The position numbers were made by a program, and so were the translations under genes. Positions 39,385-48,200 of a DNA stretch of 64,000 bases are shown here, piece by piece (positions within the stretch are counted from its first letter, which is position 1; each line of letters begins with the position of its first letter). Under the pieces are notes generated by a model. That model was not told the origin of the DNA. It was given only the letters and a program-made list of their open reading frames with translations, and did no database searches. Source of the stretch: Roseovarius mucosus. GTDB lineage: Bacteria > Pseudomonadota > Alphaproteobacteria > Rhodobacterales > Rhodobacteraceae. Location: positions 3,609,501 to 3,673,500 of the forward strand of contig NZ_CP020474.1 of the NCBI RefSeq assembly GCF_002080415.1. The letters are read 5' to 3'.

Positions 39385-40761
39385 ATGGATTATTACACAA
39401 TTGGCGTGCTGGTTTGGTTTTTATCAGCACCGCTTTTTTTCATCCTCTTCCTTATTTTCAGATCGAAGCTCCGGTCGACACGTAAGCAGATGATTGACCT
39501 TGAGGCGTCGACCCAGCGCGTTCGGGAACAGGCCGACGCAAATGTGAAGGCGTCTGACGAAAAATACAGCTGGATAACCTCGCGAGAAAAAGAAATTGAA
39601 CGCTTAGAGGCCAGTGCATCGCAACTGCGCAAAGACATTGATGAGTTGCGCACCTCATACAAGGATAAGAAGTCGACTTTTGATCGGCTACGGCAAGAGG
39701 TCGCCTTATACGACGAACGGATAGCTTTCGCGGAACTTGGCGTCTATGAGCCCCATTTCGACTTCGGAGATTCTGAGGTTTTCAGGACCGCAATCAACGA
39801 AGTCCGTGAAAAGCAGAAGGCCATGGTATCAGCCAAAATGGCGACGGCCTGTCCGACTGATTGGACCGTGGACGGTAGCAAGTCCAAGGGAGCCGCGATG
39901 ATCAATCGTCAGACTCGATTGACCCTGCGCGCGTTCAACAGTGAATGCGACGCCGCAATAGCGAACGCTCGCTGGAACAACGTAAACGCCATGGAGAAGC
40001 GTATCTTGAACGCGGAGAAGCAAATCAACGCGGCCAATGCCTCTATGAACCTGACCATTCGCGGGGAGTATGTTGCTTTGAAGCTTGATGAGCTGCATCT
40101 GACCCACGAGTACCGCGAACAGCAGAAGCGCGAGAGGGACGAGCGGGCAGAAAGTGCGCGGCTGGACCGAGAGGAGAAAAAGCTCCAAGCTGAAGCCGCC
40201 GCCGCAGCCGCCGAAGAGAAAAAGTACCAAGAGATGCTTGATAAGGCACGGCAGGAAGTAGGCGTTGATGAGGAAAGAATCGTAGAACTAGAGCGCGCAT
40301 TGGCTGAGGCCCACGAGAAGACAGAACGGGCAAAATCCATGGCGGAAATGACGAAGTCTGGGTATGTCTACATCATCTCGAACGTCGGTAGCTTTGGTGA
40401 AGACGTTGTCAAAATCGGATTGACCAGAAGGCTCGATCCAGACGACCGGGTGCGTGAGCTTGGAGATGCAAGCGTACCGTTTCTGTTTGACACTCATGCC
40501 ATGATTTATTCTGAAGAAGCTCCGGCTCTCGAGGCCGCTTTGCATCGGGAATTTGAAGAAAGACGTGTAAACGCCGCAAACATGCGCAAAGAGTTCTTCC
40601 GGGTTTCTCTCGAGGAGGTCGAAGAGGCGGTGAAGCGCCTTGCCACGGGCGCAGAGTTTTTCAAGGATCGCGAGGCACAGGAGTGGCACGAGACCTTGTG
40701 GCGCAGGAAGCAGCTATTGTCTGCCCAAGGAACCGCCGAGGCGTTGCCTGATAATATCTAA
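39385..40761 (+). CDS. Membrane-anchored DUF4041/T5orf172 (GIY-YIG-like) protein
   Basis: The 458-residue protein starts MDYYTIGVLVWFLSAPLFFI, a single N-terminal membrane segment, followed by a long coiled coil (about 30-90), a DUF4041-type middle and another coiled coil (about 230-315). The last 120 residues have GYVYIISNVGSFGEDVVKIG, then LTRRLDPDDRVRELGDASVP and LEAALHREFEERRVN, the T5orf172 form of the GIY-YIG fold. I prefer the ATG at 39385 with AGGTGAT upstream. Codon use is less GC-rich than in the prophages. A nuclease or defence role is possible but not shown. Confidence 0.75.
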   Translation: MDYYTIGVLVWFLSAPLFFILFLIFRSKLRSTRKQMIDLEASTQRVREQADANVKASDEKYSWITSREKEIERLEASASQLRKDIDELRTSYKDKKSTFDRLRQEVALYDERIAFAELGVYEPHFDFGDSEVFRTAINEVREKQKAMVSAKMATACPTDWTVDGSKSKGAAMINRQTRLTLRAFNSECDAAIANARWNNVNAMEKRILNAEKQINAANASMNLTIRGEYVALKLDELHLTHEYREQQKRERDERAESARLDREEKKLQAEAAAAAAEEKKYQEMLDKARQEVGVDEERIVELERALAEAHEKTERAKSMAEMTKSGYVYIISNVGSFGEDVVKIGLTRRLDPDDRVRELGDASVPFLFDTHAMIYSEEAPALEAALHREFEERRVNAANMRKEFFRVSLEEVEEAVKRLATGAEFFKDREAQEWHETLWRRKQLLSAQGTAEALPDNI

Positions 40762-41122
40762 CGAGAACCATTAAAAAAATCGAAGTCAACCGTGACCGCG
40801 TCTAAAGAAATTCCTTGAGGTATCCTAATTCGCCAACGTTCGACGGCCGAACCTCATCTTTTCAACGCCCCTTTAACACCCCGCTAAACACCTCCCTCAC
40901 TCCACATACCGAAACCCCTGCACGGCGCGGGAATGTCCCATATGCGCAGGAGGCGGGCTTTGCAAAGGTGGGATCTTGGCACCGAAGCCGACCTTCGTGA
41001 CAGCGCAGCGAATGACGGGTCGGAGCCCATTGTGCTGGATGCTGCGTTTTGCACCAACGACTGTTTTCGCAACAACAATTGAGAAGCAGGTGCGTAACGG
41101 ACAAGAAAACTCCGGAAACACA
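40762..41122. other. Intergenic DNA holding a phage right-end remnant
   Basis: No gene of its own is visible. Bases 40859-40930 match the right end of prophage A (repeat array plus the last 13 or so codons of mom). After it the homology is lost and unrelated sequence continues to 41122. The part from 40762 to 40858 has no recognised feature. Confidence 0.6.
40859..40930 (-). pseudogene. mom 3' end and right-end repeats, third copy
   Basis: The bases encode the last residues RAVQGFRYVE and stop of mom (40897-40926) followed by the repeat array CTTTTCAACGCCCC-TTTAACACCCC-GCTAAACACC. The array matches the prophage A end (25-60) better than that of prophage B (42363-42386). It is either a remnant of a third phage or the true right end of prophage B, with the next 1.4 kb as inserted cargo. 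Confidence 0.7.
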
Positions 41123-42016
41123 TTAAAAGCGGAAGTCACGTCCCTTTTTCTTTGCCTTCTGACGAAGATCGGATACTCTTTTGCGGCTCTCTTCTGTTAA
41201 TTCATTGTCAACTTCTGTGAGAGCGGCATTGATCGTTTTCTTCTCGATCAGTAACTCTTTTAGTAAATTGTTTAATGCGATATCGATTTCGTGAAAGCAC
41301 GCGAAGACCGACTGATAGCATTCCGAAGCTGGATCTGAATAGTATTGATATTCAACTCCATCAACTTCAATGCTCTCCACCGTTATCTCGGGTTTATCGA
41401 GCTTTTCGAGCTCAACGCTCTCCTTCCAGGTTGCATTGTCGTAAAGAGCAGACGTAGTGCCAGGAAAAAATGTGTAAGGATTGAATTTTGCGGCATCTTC
41501 CAGCTCGAACATCAAGGCTTCGAGCTTCAGTGGAAGATTAGTGGTACTTCTGAGTTTCATGATCTCGTAGTGGAAGTTCTTCCTAGTCAGAATATTCTCT
41601 ATGAATTGCCTCTCAAAACCAAAGGGCGATGGATAGTATTCAACAAATCTAGGTATATAGTCACCATGATCGCCTGCCCACTTTTCTTGGAAAAACGGAA
41701 CTCTTGAATAAAGCTCATCTTTAATTTGGAGGACTGGAATCAACGCATTTTCCAAATCGCTTCTCATTAAAACCAAACTCTCTCTAGTCGCGGCCAAAGA
41801 CTGGCGTCGGGTCTCAATGACCTGCCGAGCAGCGTACCAAATTGCAATCACGGTAAATATGGCTGCAAGGGGATTTATCCAACTTCGCAGGCAGATAACT
41901 GGGCTCTCGTCGGCAACACAGAAATAGCTATGGAGAGAAGACGCGTAAAGCCAGGCCGCAAACAAAAGTACTACGCTGCCCAACGAAACAGCGCATAGGA
42001 TGAAAAGTTGTTTCAT
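41123..42016 (-). CDS. Membrane protein of unknown function
   Basis: The 297-residue protein has two N-terminal membrane segments (about 3-22 and 48-68, LAAIFTVIAIWYAARQVIET) and a large cytoplasmic part with several acidic and aromatic stretches, ending in a basic coiled coil (SRKRVSDLRQKAKKKGRDFR). The ATG at 42016 has AAGGGA upstream. Base composition is clearly more AT-rich than in the phage genes, so it was probably acquired from elsewhere. It lies between two phage right ends, as if it were cargo. No family is recognised. Confidence 0.65.
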   Translation of the reverse strand: MKQLFILCAVSLGSVVLLFAAWLYASSLHSYFCVADESPVICLRSWINPLAAIFTVIAIWYAARQVIETRRQSLAATRESLVLMRSDLENALIPVLQIKDELYSRVPFFQEKWAGDHGDYIPRFVEYYPSPFGFERQFIENILTRKNFHYEIMKLRSTTNLPLKLEALMFELEDAAKFNPYTFFPGTTSALYDNATWKESVELEKLDKPEITVESIEVDGVEYQYYSDPASECYQSVFACFHEIDIALNNLLKELLIEKKTINAALTEVDNELTEESRKRVSDLRQKAKKKGRDFRF

Positions 42017-42362
42017 ACGTTTAGAGTCCCTTTTGCCTTCCACCAACCGTTGGCCAGAGTTGCCGATGGATACTGAGACGTCAATTGCTTGGTGTGCATT
42101 CCTCTGCAGGATCGCCTCGGGCAGCCAATGCTGCCATCAACTAACTCCCCGAAGTGTCCTAGGGCTTTCAATGGATGCCGTTCACCATTGCCGGGTAGCA
42201 ATTTACGAGCGGTCATTGTTCTTAACAAGATCAGCGACCTCATCGTCCGCATCCTACCAGTTCGTGGCCCCCGCGGTGAATGTCAGCTATCGCAAATTCG
42301 CGTCTGGGACCGTGGGTCCGCTTCGGGCTGACATCGGTCATTAACTAGGAACATGAGGGGCA
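42017..42362. other. Gene-free stretch beside prophage B mom end
   Basis: About 345 bp with no convincing gene. It includes ATGTCAGC (42282-42289) repeated inverted as GCTGACAT (about 42326-42333) around CGCAAATTCGCG. I see no clear phage terminus or target duplication. Confidence 0.4.
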
Positions 42363-42386
42363 GGTTTAACCCCCCTTAAACACCCC
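42363..42386 (+). repeat. Degenerate right-end repeats beside prophage B mom
   Basis: GGTTTAACCCCCCTTAAACACCCC corresponds to the array at 25-60 but lacks the outer TTTTCAAC unit and is altered in the middle. This raises doubt that it still serves as the active end. Confidence 0.55.
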
Positions 42387-42387
42387 C

Positions 42388-43497
42388 TCACTCCACATAC
42401 CGAAACCCCTGCACGGCGCGGAAATGGCCGCCATAGCCAGTCCCGGCGGGCTTCAGGCCGCGACGCGCCCGGGCAGCGGCGAGGGTCTTCATGCTGCGTT
42501 CCTTGGACTGGGCGTAGAGGATGGCGGAGACCTGCGCCCAGAGGGGATCGCGGCGGAGCGCTGCGGCGAGGCCGGGGTGCGAGGTGTGAAAGAGCATCGG
42601 CATCGGTTTGTCGTAGCGGTTCACGCCGCGCCGCCAGAGGGCGCAGACCTCGTTGAGAAAGCGCAGGCCCAGCCCCGCGCCTTGCCACTCGGGCATGACG
42701 ACAAGGCGACAGGCGCGGCCCTCGACCAGCCCCGGCCGGGTCGAGACGGCGAGATGCGCCACGGGCGCGCCATCGACGAAACCCACGTAGTAATTGGCCG
42801 CGATCATGCGGGGCAGCTTCAGGTAGTGATGCGGCTCAAAGGCGGGCCAGAAGGAGCCGTCCGTCTGGTGAATGTCCATGGCAATGCGCGGTGCCCGTCG
42901 AAGACGCCTCCAGCGGAACTCGGCGCGGCGGGTGTCGATCACCCAATCGGGCTGTAGCCATGACACCACGTCCTCGTGACAGGTGACGGCGACGAACTGG
43001 CCTTTGCCGCGCCGCCACGCCTTGGCAAACGCGGCGGCCCCGATCTGGGCCACGCGCCGGTCGATGGTCGAGGTGAACTCGTCGAGAATGGCAAAGCTCG
43101 GCCGCTCTGCCAGAATGCGCGCCAACTCAGCCCGGAATTGCTCGCCGGTCGAGAGATGGTGGAAGGGGCGCAGCCAGCTCGGCACGGTGCCAAGGCCCAC
43201 GGCGGAGAGGGCCGCCGCGACGGCATCGAATGCGCCCTCGGGATCAATCGCGTCGATCAGCGCGCCCTCGGGCCACGGACGTGGATCAAGCTGCGCGCCA
43301 AAGGCCGCGCGGGCAAGCGAGGATTTGCCGCTGCCCGAGGGGCCGACAATGAGGCCGATCTGCCACGGCCGGGCCAAGAGATCGGCCTCGACCTCGAGGC
43401 GGAAATCCGCGTCGCCCTCGACGTTGAAGAGGCTGGAGACCCGGGCCGCGCGGTAGGTGTCCGGGATGGGGCTAGGGTGGTGGATGGCGAGCTTCAT
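42388..43497 (-). CDS. mom: Mom-like ABC-ATPase/GNAT fusion, prophage B copy
   Basis: This copy has the same Walker A, LSTGE signature, Walker B, H-loop histidine and GNAT motif as the prophage A protein and differs by only a few residues (for example HHPSPIPD for HHASPIPD near the start and AQSKERS for AESKERS near the end). The ATG at 43497 overlaps the upstream small gene's stop. The near-identity over the whole length suggests strong selection on the modification gene. Confidence 0.8.
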   Translation of the reverse strand: MKLAIHHPSPIPDTYRAARVSSLFNVEGDADFRLEVEADLLARPWQIGLIVGPSGSGKSSLARAAFGAQLDPRPWPEGALIDAIDPEGAFDAVAAALSAVGLGTVPSWLRPFHHLSTGEQFRAELARILAERPSFAILDEFTSTIDRRVAQIGAAAFAKAWRRGKGQFVAVTCHEDVVSWLQPDWVIDTRRAEFRWRRLRRAPRIAMDIHQTDGSFWPAFEPHHYLKLPRMIAANYYVGFVDGAPVAHLAVSTRPGLVEGRACRLVVMPEWQGAGLGLRFLNEVCALWRRGVNRYDKPMPMLFHTSHPGLAAALRRDPLWAQVSAILYAQSKERSMKTLAAARARRGLKPAGTGYGGHFRAVQGFRYVE

Positions 43498-43676
43498 GTC
43501 ACCACCACGCGGCATTTGAAGCCCTGACGGCGCAGGCGGCCAAAGGCATCCACTTGGGCGGCCTCGTCCTCGAGCAGGACAATGACGCCATATTGCCGCC
43601 GGTAGCGGGTGCCCTTGGGCAGGCCCGGCGCACCGGGCGGCAGCTCAGGTTTCGGGAGGGTGGACGATCTTGCCAA
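43494..43676 (-). CDS. Small protein between com and mom, prophage B copy
   Basis: The 60-residue protein differs from its prophage A counterpart in only two positions near the N-terminus (MARSSTLPKPELPPG in place of MARSTTLPKPDLPPG). It overlaps com and mom in the same way. Such conservation argues that the product itself matters for the com-mom system. Confidence 0.65.
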   Translation of the reverse strand: MARSSTLPKPELPPGAPGLPKGTRYRRQYGVIVLLEDEAAQVDAFGRLRRQGFKCRVVVT

Positions 43677-43848
43677 GTTTGGCTCCTTCTCTTAGCGCAT
43701 CGCGCTTTGGGGGAAGGGCTCTTGGCCTCGGTGTGTTCATGGCCCGGCATCTTGGGCACTTGATCGAGATGCCGGATATCCGCGCGCCTCTCGAAAACTT
43801 GAATAACAAACGGCCACATGCGCAGCAACGGGCATCTCGATCTTCCAC
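43645..43848 (-). CDS. com: Com-like zinc-finger protein, prophage B copy
   Basis: The 67-residue protein (MEDRDARCCACGRLLFKFSR) keeps both CxxC pairs of Com. Here the ATG at the end of the leader ORF is followed two codons later by a stop, so the start must be the GTG at 43848. The N-terminus and the basic middle differ from prophage A, while the zinc-binding core and PRPRALPPKR block are shared. Confidence 0.75.
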   Translation of the reverse strand: MEDRDARCCACGRLLFKFSRGARISGISIKCPRCRAMNTPRPRALPPKRDALREGAKLGKIVHPPET

Positions 43849-43859
43849 TTAGAATCACC

Positions 43860-43898
43860 TCATAAGATCACCGCCCCCTTGGGGCAGGGAGCGGCCAT
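43860..43898 (-). CDS. Twelve-codon leader peptide before com, prophage B copy
   Basis: The mini-ORF encodes MAAPCPKGAVIL and ends in ATGA like its counterpart at 1535-1573. Since com of this prophage does not use that ATG, the retained overlap suggests that the leader itself or its RNA structure is under selection. Confidence 0.45.
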   Translation of the reverse strand: MAAPCPKGAVIL

Positions 43899-43935
43899 GA
43901 GGTCTGTCTGGTCGGCGGGGTTTCTGTTTGGTGAC
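43867..43935 (-). promoter_or_regulatory. Structured leader RNA of com-mom, prophage B copy
   Basis: GUCACC (43930-43935) can pair with GGUGAU (43867-43872), next to hairpin GCCCC-AAG-GGGGC (43873-43885). Compared with prophage A the arms differ by a compensated change, which supports the pairing. Confidence 0.5.
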
Positions 43936-43946
43936 GTGGCCCCGTG

Positions 43947-43981
43947 CCCTAGGGCGCGTTCCAGAAGCGCGCGCCCTAGGG
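43947..43981. terminator. Strong hairpin, prophage B
   Basis: CCCTAGGGCGCG (43947-43958) pairs perfectly with CGCGCCCTAGGG (43970-43981) around an 11-nt loop. No T-run follows. It lies at the place of the weaker prophage A hairpin, between the tail operon and com-mom. Confidence 0.5.
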
Positions 43982-44302
43982 TCTCTCTCTAGCGCCACAG
44001 TGGGGCCAGCGGCCGGTGTGGTTCGCCAGTTTCGCGCGGGGCAATCGGCCATTCCAGATGAAGGATTTCCGAGGGTCCCACGGCCCCTTGTGCTGTTTGA
44101 GCCCTTTGGCGCTGCCAATCTCTGAGCGGGCCGCCGGAGACACACGTATCTCGCCACGATGTGAACGGGAGTGAGGCCTTATGCGGCCCCGCGGACCTCG
44201 ACCCTGACCACAGAATCGCCCATTGGTGCCGCGGCTCTCCTCCGAGCTTGGGGCGATGATTTGTTGTGTTGGTCGGCGGGGCCCTGCGTTTTGCATCCCC
44301 GT

Positions 44303-44335
44303 GCCTCGGGACGTGCCCTCCCTGCGTCCCGAGGC
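44303..44335. terminator. Second strong hairpin, prophage B
   Basis: GCCTCGGGACG (44303-44313) pairs perfectly with CGTCCCGAGGC (44325-44335) around an 11-nt loop. It lies about 90 bp downstream of the last tail gene and may end the tail transcript. Confidence 0.5.
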
Positions 44336-44423
44336 CCCCATGGAGGCAGGCCTATAAGGGTCACCAATGGTCTGCGGCATAATCCGCCTGCATCGGGTCC
44401 ATGGCCAGCAGCGCAGTCAGGAC

Positions 44424-44867
44424 TTAGCTGTCGAACTCTGCTATTTCAGCCTCGAACTGCCCGAGCGCATCGTCAGTATCCGTTACAGATTGCGACAGGC
44501 TAATGGCCTGGATCGTTTCGATCCGCGCCTTTTCCAATTGAGCGCCAATGTCTCTCCACTGGGCCGCCAGATTCAGAAACACTTGGGCCACTTCGTATGC
44601 GCTGCTGCCTGTAGATCCGACTTCTCCGGCAATAAATGGATAGTCTTGTTCCCAGCCTGCCACCGTGTTTGGTTCGGGTGTTGCTGCGACGTACGCCAAG
44701 GCCTCGGCTTCCTTGGCCATGTAGATCATGGATTGACCCGCAATCGACGTGATGAACCTCGACCTGATCTGATCCATTCTCTTGTTGACGGCATCCTTGG
44801 CTTTAGCCTTGCAAACGTTCAGTTCGCGCGCTTTGCTCACATCGGAGCGGGACAATATGCGTGTCAT
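44424..44867 (-). CDS. Probable tail fibre assembly protein, prophage B
   Basis: The 147-residue helical protein contains RFITSIAGQSMIYMAKEAEA and a C-terminal helix with LEKARIETIQAISLSQS. Its position as last gene of the tail operon suggests a fibre or tail-tip assembly role, as for the unrelated gene 1672-2034 of prophage A. The region is less GC-rich than the rest of the phage, in keeping with exchange of host-range genes. Confidence 0.6.
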   Translation of the reverse strand: MTRILSRSDVSKARELNVCKAKAKDAVNKRMDQIRSRFITSIAGQSMIYMAKEAEALAYVAATPEPNTVAGWEQDYPFIAGEVGSTGSSAYEVAQVFLNLAAQWRDIGAQLEKARIETIQAISLSQSVTDTDDALGQFEAEIAEFDS

Positions 44868-45286
44868 TCAATCATTACCTCGGCAAATGTTGGAACATGG
44901 GGAAATGGTGCTTCGACCTCGACCCGGTATGTTCCGGGGTCAATAAATTCAAATGCCTCCTCGTGATCATCGGTTTCGGCAATGATTGTTGCCATGACTT
45001 CTTGACCAGTTTGATCAAATACATTGATCGTCGTTCCTTCGGAGCATGACGGAACAATTATCTTGCCATCACTTGAATAAGGTTGGGGCGACTTTGGTCT
45101 TGAAACAAGGATACCTTCGACAAGCATCATGTTACTCAGCTCATAAAGGGTCACCGGAACGGGTGTTTGAATCTCGCCGTCGCTTGGCTGATCGACCACA
45201 ACCCTCATAAATCCCTCGGGTTGACCGCTGGTAGAAACTGCTTCCTGGACAATGCCCTGTTCGTTCAATTTCACAAAATATCCCAT
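44864..45286 (-). CDS. Tail accessory protein, prophage B
   Basis: The 140-residue acidic protein begins MGYFVKLNEQGIVQEAVSTS and has two probable beta domains, the second with EGTTINVFDQTGQEVMATI. It is coupled to both neighbours (4-bp overlap downstream). It has no relative in prophage A. It may be a tip or fibre cofactor. No family is certain. Confidence 0.6.
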   Translation of the reverse strand: MGYFVKLNEQGIVQEAVSTSGQPEGFMRVVVDQPSDGEIQTPVPVTLYELSNMMLVEGILVSRPKSPQPYSSDGKIIVPSCSEGTTINVFDQTGQEVMATIIAETDDHEEAFEFIDPGTYRVEVEAPFPHVPTFAEVMIE

Positions 45287-45287
45287 G

Positions 45288-48200
45288 TTACCTCCTTACT
45301 GCCCTTAGACTAATAGCTGCGTTTCTCAGGCAGTTTTGGGTTGTTGACAAACCTCCAGTCGGAAAATCATAGGCCGTCAAAAGACGAAGCTGGACGCTGT
45401 CCGCATTGTAAATGCGATTGGTTACAAAGTGTCTTTGAGTGTAAGTTGCCCCAATACCGCCGATAGCATAGCCACTATTGTAAAGGTTCGCCCAAGCGCT
45501 CCAAGAGCCCGCAAAGTTGATCCGTTCTTGTAACAGGAATGCGGTGTTCACAACCCGGCCATCAAAAGCCGATGTTCCTGCTGGCCTATGTTCAAAGAAG
45601 GTACCAATTGTGTACATTGACTCTGGTGTGGCGTCTCCGGACGAAAGTGTGGTCAGGCAGTGAACTGAGTTATGTGCAACGTGCTGAGCGGCCGTGCTAA
45701 GTGCAGTTCCCCCATCAGAAACAGAGCCTTCGACAAGCGAAGATCGAACGATCAGACTGTTGAACTCGGCATTACCGTTTTTGTTGATCTGCCATCCCAT
45801 AGAACCGGCAGAAAAATCATCAGATTGAAGAGCATCACCAAAGAGAGCCAGACCAGCGGCCGCGAAACTTCCAGTGTTGATATGATTGGATTGAATTTCG
45901 CCATCAACAATCAGCTTTCCAGTATTCATGCGGCGCACCATGACGCCACCTATGTAGCAGTTGGTGGTGCCGTTGTTGCCTTTGATCAGACGAATGCGCG
46001 CGAACTTGAAGCCCGCCGGAACATTGATCGCGCCCTCGACCTTCGTGATGGAGGTAGAGGAGACGGCCCCAATATTCGCGAAGATGTAGTCGGTTCCGTT
46101 CACGCCGGAAAAGGTCGGGTTTCTGGACAACTGCAGGTCCGCATAAACGTTGCCTGTTCCGGCGACGATCCGTGCAAAATAACGGAAATAGAGGGCTTCC
46201 CCTTCACCGTTCAACTCAATCGTAAAGAGGCTGTTGGATACGGTGTAGGTCGTGCCCACCCCTTGCAAGCGCGCAAGGTTGGTGGATCCCCAGCTCGTGA
46301 TGGCAGAGGTCGTGATCCAGTCGACGCCAGCAGGGTTGGACCATGCGGAATGATCATCAAAATTGGCGTCGACATTCAGGTTGTCGAAGGACCCGATGGC
46401 CATATTCCGCGCGCGCACGGCGTTGGCCGCCAATTGATCCGCGCCAATGGCGCCTGCCGCGATGGAGGCGGCCGTGAATTGCCCCACCACGTCGGTGCTG
46501 GCAACCGAGGCGACATAGGCCGTACCGTTCCAGCGATAGATTTTGCCGCCAAACGCGACCAGCTCAGTCGATTTGACCGTGGGCAGAGACCCCACAACCG
46601 TGACCGGCTCCAGACCCGCCGCAAAGCTCGTCGCGTCAATCAGCCCTTGAAGTGCCTCCTGATTGATCACGTCGCCCGCCGCGCGCGCGGTGGCCGTCAC
46701 CCTCGCAGACCAGCCTGATTTGTTGCCCGAGGTGTCGACCGCGCGCACCCAATAGTTCAGGGTCTGGCCCCCTGTCAGGTTCTGGCTGATAAATTGCGGC
46801 GTGGTGGTGATATAGGTCGGCACAGTGCTGACGCCCGGAGCCGTGGCCGACACCCGCTCGACGATCTCATAGCGCGACAGATCGCTTTCGGTGTTGGCGG
46901 TCCACTTGACCCAGATGCCCTCGAACATCCCCTCGGCAGAGATGCCGCTCGGGACGGCGGGCGGTATCGTATCGACAGCCGCCGTGATGCCAACCGCTGC
47001 CGACCAAGCCGACTTGGTGCCAATCGCCGACACCGCGCGCACGCGCATCGAAAACACCGATCCCGGCACCCCATCGCGAGACCACGCAGGCCCTCCGGCC
47101 GGAAAGATCGTCTCGGTCCCGCCCGTGGTGACCCCCACCTCGTAACTGGCCGCATTCGCAACAGCACCCCAGACTGCGGAGACCCGCGAGAGGGCGTCGG
47201 CGACCAGCACCGTTGCCAGTGCCAGCCCCGTCGGCACAGTCACGGTGGTGAGTGCGGGATCAAGATCGACGCCGGTCATGCGCAGGTCGGGCGTGGTCAC
47301 GCTCAGCCATGGCGACCAGGCGGTCGGGGCATCCGCCACGTAGCGGGCGCGCACCTCGTATTCCGTGGCGGCGATCAGATCGCCGCGCACCAGCACGCGG
47401 CCACCTTCCACCGGCTTGATCCCCTCGGCGATGAGCTCCTGCGTGGCCCGGACGCGGACCTCATAGCGCAGGTTTCGGATCGACGGGAACGCATCGTCAA
47501 CCGTCCAGGTCAGCAGGATTGCCGGGCGGCGAGCATTGCCCGCATCGTCAGACAGATCAAAGGCCGCAACAGACAGCGCCACGACCGCAGGGGTGGGCGG
47601 CGTTTGCCCGTTGGTCGGCAGAGGGGCTGCGACTTCAAGCTCCGGCTTGATCGCAACGTCGCCCGCCTCGCGCTCGCGCACGGTCACGACCTGCAAGAGC
47701 GTGTCGGGTCGGTCCTCGACCTCGATCACCTCGAACATTTTGCTGGTGTAACCAAAGGTCTCGGAGGTGAAGCTGATCGAATCCAGCGGCTCAACTAGGG
47801 CAAAGGACGGCGGCAGCGTCATCTGATGGGTGCGAAACCGTCGCCCGTCCAGCAGATAGGCGTTCAAGAGTTGCTGCGCCTGCGCCTTGACGCTTACGGC
47901 TGGCAGGCCAAGGCTGGATACGCGCTGACGGCCATCCTCGGCCACCCAATCCTCATTGAGGATCAGATCGGCGTCCCGACCTTCCCAAATGTCGTTTGGC
48001 TCAACATAGGTGCCGGTGATGCCGTTGGTCACGGTGTCGAACGCCGGGAACGGTGTCAGCACAGACCCTTCCGTGATTACGAAATCCGCGTCGGTCACAT
48101 GCAGGACCGGGGCGGCGGGCGCACCCACGCGCACCCGGAACACCCCACCAAACTCGCTCATCTGGGCAAAGCTGGCGCGGTTCATTTCCTCGATCACATC

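Larger units (their letters stand above)
43899..44423. other. Gene-poor stretch between com-mom and tail operon of prophage B
   Basis: No convincing gene is visible in about 525 bp, although several reading frames are open by chance in this GC-rich DNA. It holds two strong hairpins (43947-43981 and 44303-44335). Prophage A has only about 100 bp between the same operons, so roughly 400 bp were inserted in B or lost from A. It may contain the late promoter of com-mom. Confidence 0.5.

Noticed and set aside
40897-41139. An 80-codon frame ending in the mom C-terminus
   Set aside because: Only the last dozen codons match mom; the upstream part is unrelated sequence read in frame by chance, so I treat it as a remnant.
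42282-42333. ATGTCAGC/GCTGACAT inverted repeat as the right terminus of prophage B
   Set aside because: There is no similarity to the other phage ends, no matching repeat array, and the segment looks like ordinary intergenic DNA.
43855-44380. Overlapping minus-strand frames in the extra segment of prophage B
   Set aside because: The frames are proline- and arginine-rich, lack ribosome binding sites, cross strong hairpins and have no relative in prophage A.
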